A stretch of 64,000 nucleotides of DNA, from the NCBI RefSeq assembly GCF_040110915.1, contig NZ_CP157793.1, positions 1,066,939 to 1,130,938 on the forward strand, read 5' to 3'. The notes under the pieces are model-generated. The model was not told where the DNA came from and searched no databases. It saw only the letters and a program-made list of their open reading frames with translations. Of the stretch, positions 63,158-64,000 are shown piece by piece. The position numbers and the translations under genes are program-made. How positions within the stretch are numbered: position 1 is the first letter of the stretch; the number at the start of each line of letters is the position of its first letter. The DNA is from Stappia sp. (GTDB lineage: Bacteria; Pseudomonadota; Alphaproteobacteria; Rhizobiales; Stappiaceae).

Positions 63158-64000
63158 ATGCAGGACCCCAAGAGCCTCGAAGTCCGCGCCTGGCGCCGCG
63201 AGAACGGCCGCGTCGGCGTGCGCAACCACGTGCTGATCCTGCCCGTGGACGACATTTCCAACGCCGCCTGCGAGGCGGTCGCCAACAACATCAAGGGCAC
63301 GCTGGCGATCCCGCATGCCTACGGCCGGCTGCAGTTCGGCGAGGATCTGGATCTCCATTTCCGCACGATCATCGGCACCGGTGCCAATCCGAATGTCGCC
63401 GCCGTCGTCGTCATCGGCATCGAGCCGGAATGGACCAAGGTGATCGTCGACGGCATCGCGAAGACCGGCAAGCCGGTGGAGGGTTTTTCCATCGAGCAGA
63501 ACGGCGACATCGCGACCATCGCGGCCGCCTCGCGCAAGGCCAAGGAGTTCGTCCACTGGGCGAGCGAGCTGGAGCGCGAGCCCTGTCCGCTCACCGACCT
63601 GTGGGTCTCGACCAAATGCGGCGAGAGCGACACGACGACGGGCCTGTCGTCCTGCCCGACGGTCGGCAACATGTACGACAAGCTCTTGCCGCACGGGCTC
63701 TACGGCTGTTTCGGCGAGACCTCGGAGATCACCGGCGCGGAGCATATCTGCGTCAGGCGCGCGGCGACGCCCGAGGCGGGCGAGAAGTTCATGGCGCTGT
63801 TCCAGGCCTATCAGGACGAGGTGATCGAACCCTTCAAGACGTCGGATCTCTCCGACAGCCAGCCGACCAAGGGGAACATCCTGGGCGGCCTGTCGACCAT
63901 CGAGGAAAAGGCGCTCGGCAATCTGGAGAAGATCGGCCGCACCTCGACCTATATCGACGCGCTGGGGCCGGCGGTCGCGCCGGAGAAGGGTCCGGGGCTC
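63158..64000 (+). CDS. UxaA/SuyB-type lyase large subunit (3' end outside window)
   Basis: 281 codons run open to the window edge. The start [20 protein letters not shown] and the cysteines in [21 protein letters not shown] match the C-terminal catalytic half of the UxaA/GarD family, which holds an iron or iron-sulfur site. The segment [20 protein letters not shown] resembles what I recall of SuyB. Together with the small subunit it would eliminate water or sulfite from a hydroxy acid. Regulated probably by the divergent GntR protein. Confidence 0.85.
   Translation, partial: MQDPKSLEVRAWRRENGRVGVRNHVLILPVDDISNAACEAVANNIKGTLAIPHAYGRLQFGEDLDLHFRTIIGTGANPNVAAVVVIGIEPEWTKVIVDGIAKTGKPVEGFSIEQNGDIATIAAASRKAKEFVHWASELEREPCPLTDLWVSTKCGESDTTTGLSSCPTVGNMYDKLLPHGLYGCFGETSEITGAEHICVRRAATPEAGEKFMALFQAYQDEVIEPFKTSDLSDSQPTKGNILGGLSTIEEKALGNLEKIGRTSTYIDALGPAVAPEKGPGL

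Overview
The window is GC-rich, densely coded chromosome from an alphaproteobacterium. The gene set (aerobic cobalamin genes cobN/cobW/cobO under a B12 riboswitch, ectABC plus aspartokinase, ChrR-like cupin protein, cysK/sseA block, two alphaproteobacterial-type chemoreceptors) suggests a marine or salt-tolerant member of the Hyphomicrobiales, possibly Stappiaceae-like; the genus is inference. There is no prophage, IS element or CRISPR array. Two tRNA genes (Asn, Cys), one cobalamin riboswitch and several candidate operators are present. Both window ends cut genes (mgsA on the left, a UxaA/SuyB-type lyase subunit on the right).

Layout. 1-2.6 kb: mgsA tail, then a chemoreceptor and a small periplasmic sensor-like protein. 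2.8-9.0 kb, minus strand: fhs, sseA, an alanyl-tRNA editing protein, cardiolipin synthase and cysK. 9.2-17.6 kb: a light/singlet-oxygen response block with an orphan ChrR-like cupin protein behind an RpoE-like promoter, an SDR, and the minus-strand set GPH transporter, cfa, DUF1365, flavin amine oxidase and photolyase. 18-26.2 kb: an unknown exported protein, a GntR/FCD regulator, and three oxyanion or metal uptake modules (FecCD-type ABC, orphan ModA-like binding protein, TupABC). 26.6-30.7 kb: an Amt ammonium-channel domain fused to a chemotaxis signalling domain and a PilZ-like tail, facing a PAS-PAS-GGDEF cyclase. 31-35.6 kb: MarR regulator divergent from ectA-ectB-ectC-ask. 35.7-39.5 kb: flippase, FemAB-like and ATP-grasp genes. 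39.8-43.6 kb: a 1268-residue LRR-Roc-COR-TIR protein next to tRNA-Asn. 44-55.6 kb: riboswitch and cobalamin genes. 55.7-57.8 kb: arsR-arsC-arsC-arsH without an efflux pump. 58-64 kb: membrane glycosyltransferase-like gene, tRNA-Cys, gabD, GntR/UTRA regulator and a divergent two-gene lyase.

How the genes work together. The ectoine genes make the osmolyte from aspartate semialdehyde, with a dedicated aspartokinase, and show a promoter whose -10 is overlapped by a palindrome suited to the divergent MarR protein. The cob genes cover late corrin steps: cobalt insertion, adenosylation, amidation, aminopropanol arm and nucleotide-loop activation. The cfa/DUF1365/amine oxidase/photolyase block matches sets that other proteobacteria induce under light or singlet oxygen, and resembles the furan-fatty-acid genes of Rhodobacter.

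Most notable are the Amt-MCP-PilZ fusion (a candidate ammonium chemoreceptor), the NLR-like LRR-Roc-COR-TIR gene (candidate immune protein with very recent LRR duplication), and a ChrR homologue that has lost three of the four zinc ligands of its anti-sigma domain and has no sigma-factor gene beside it.
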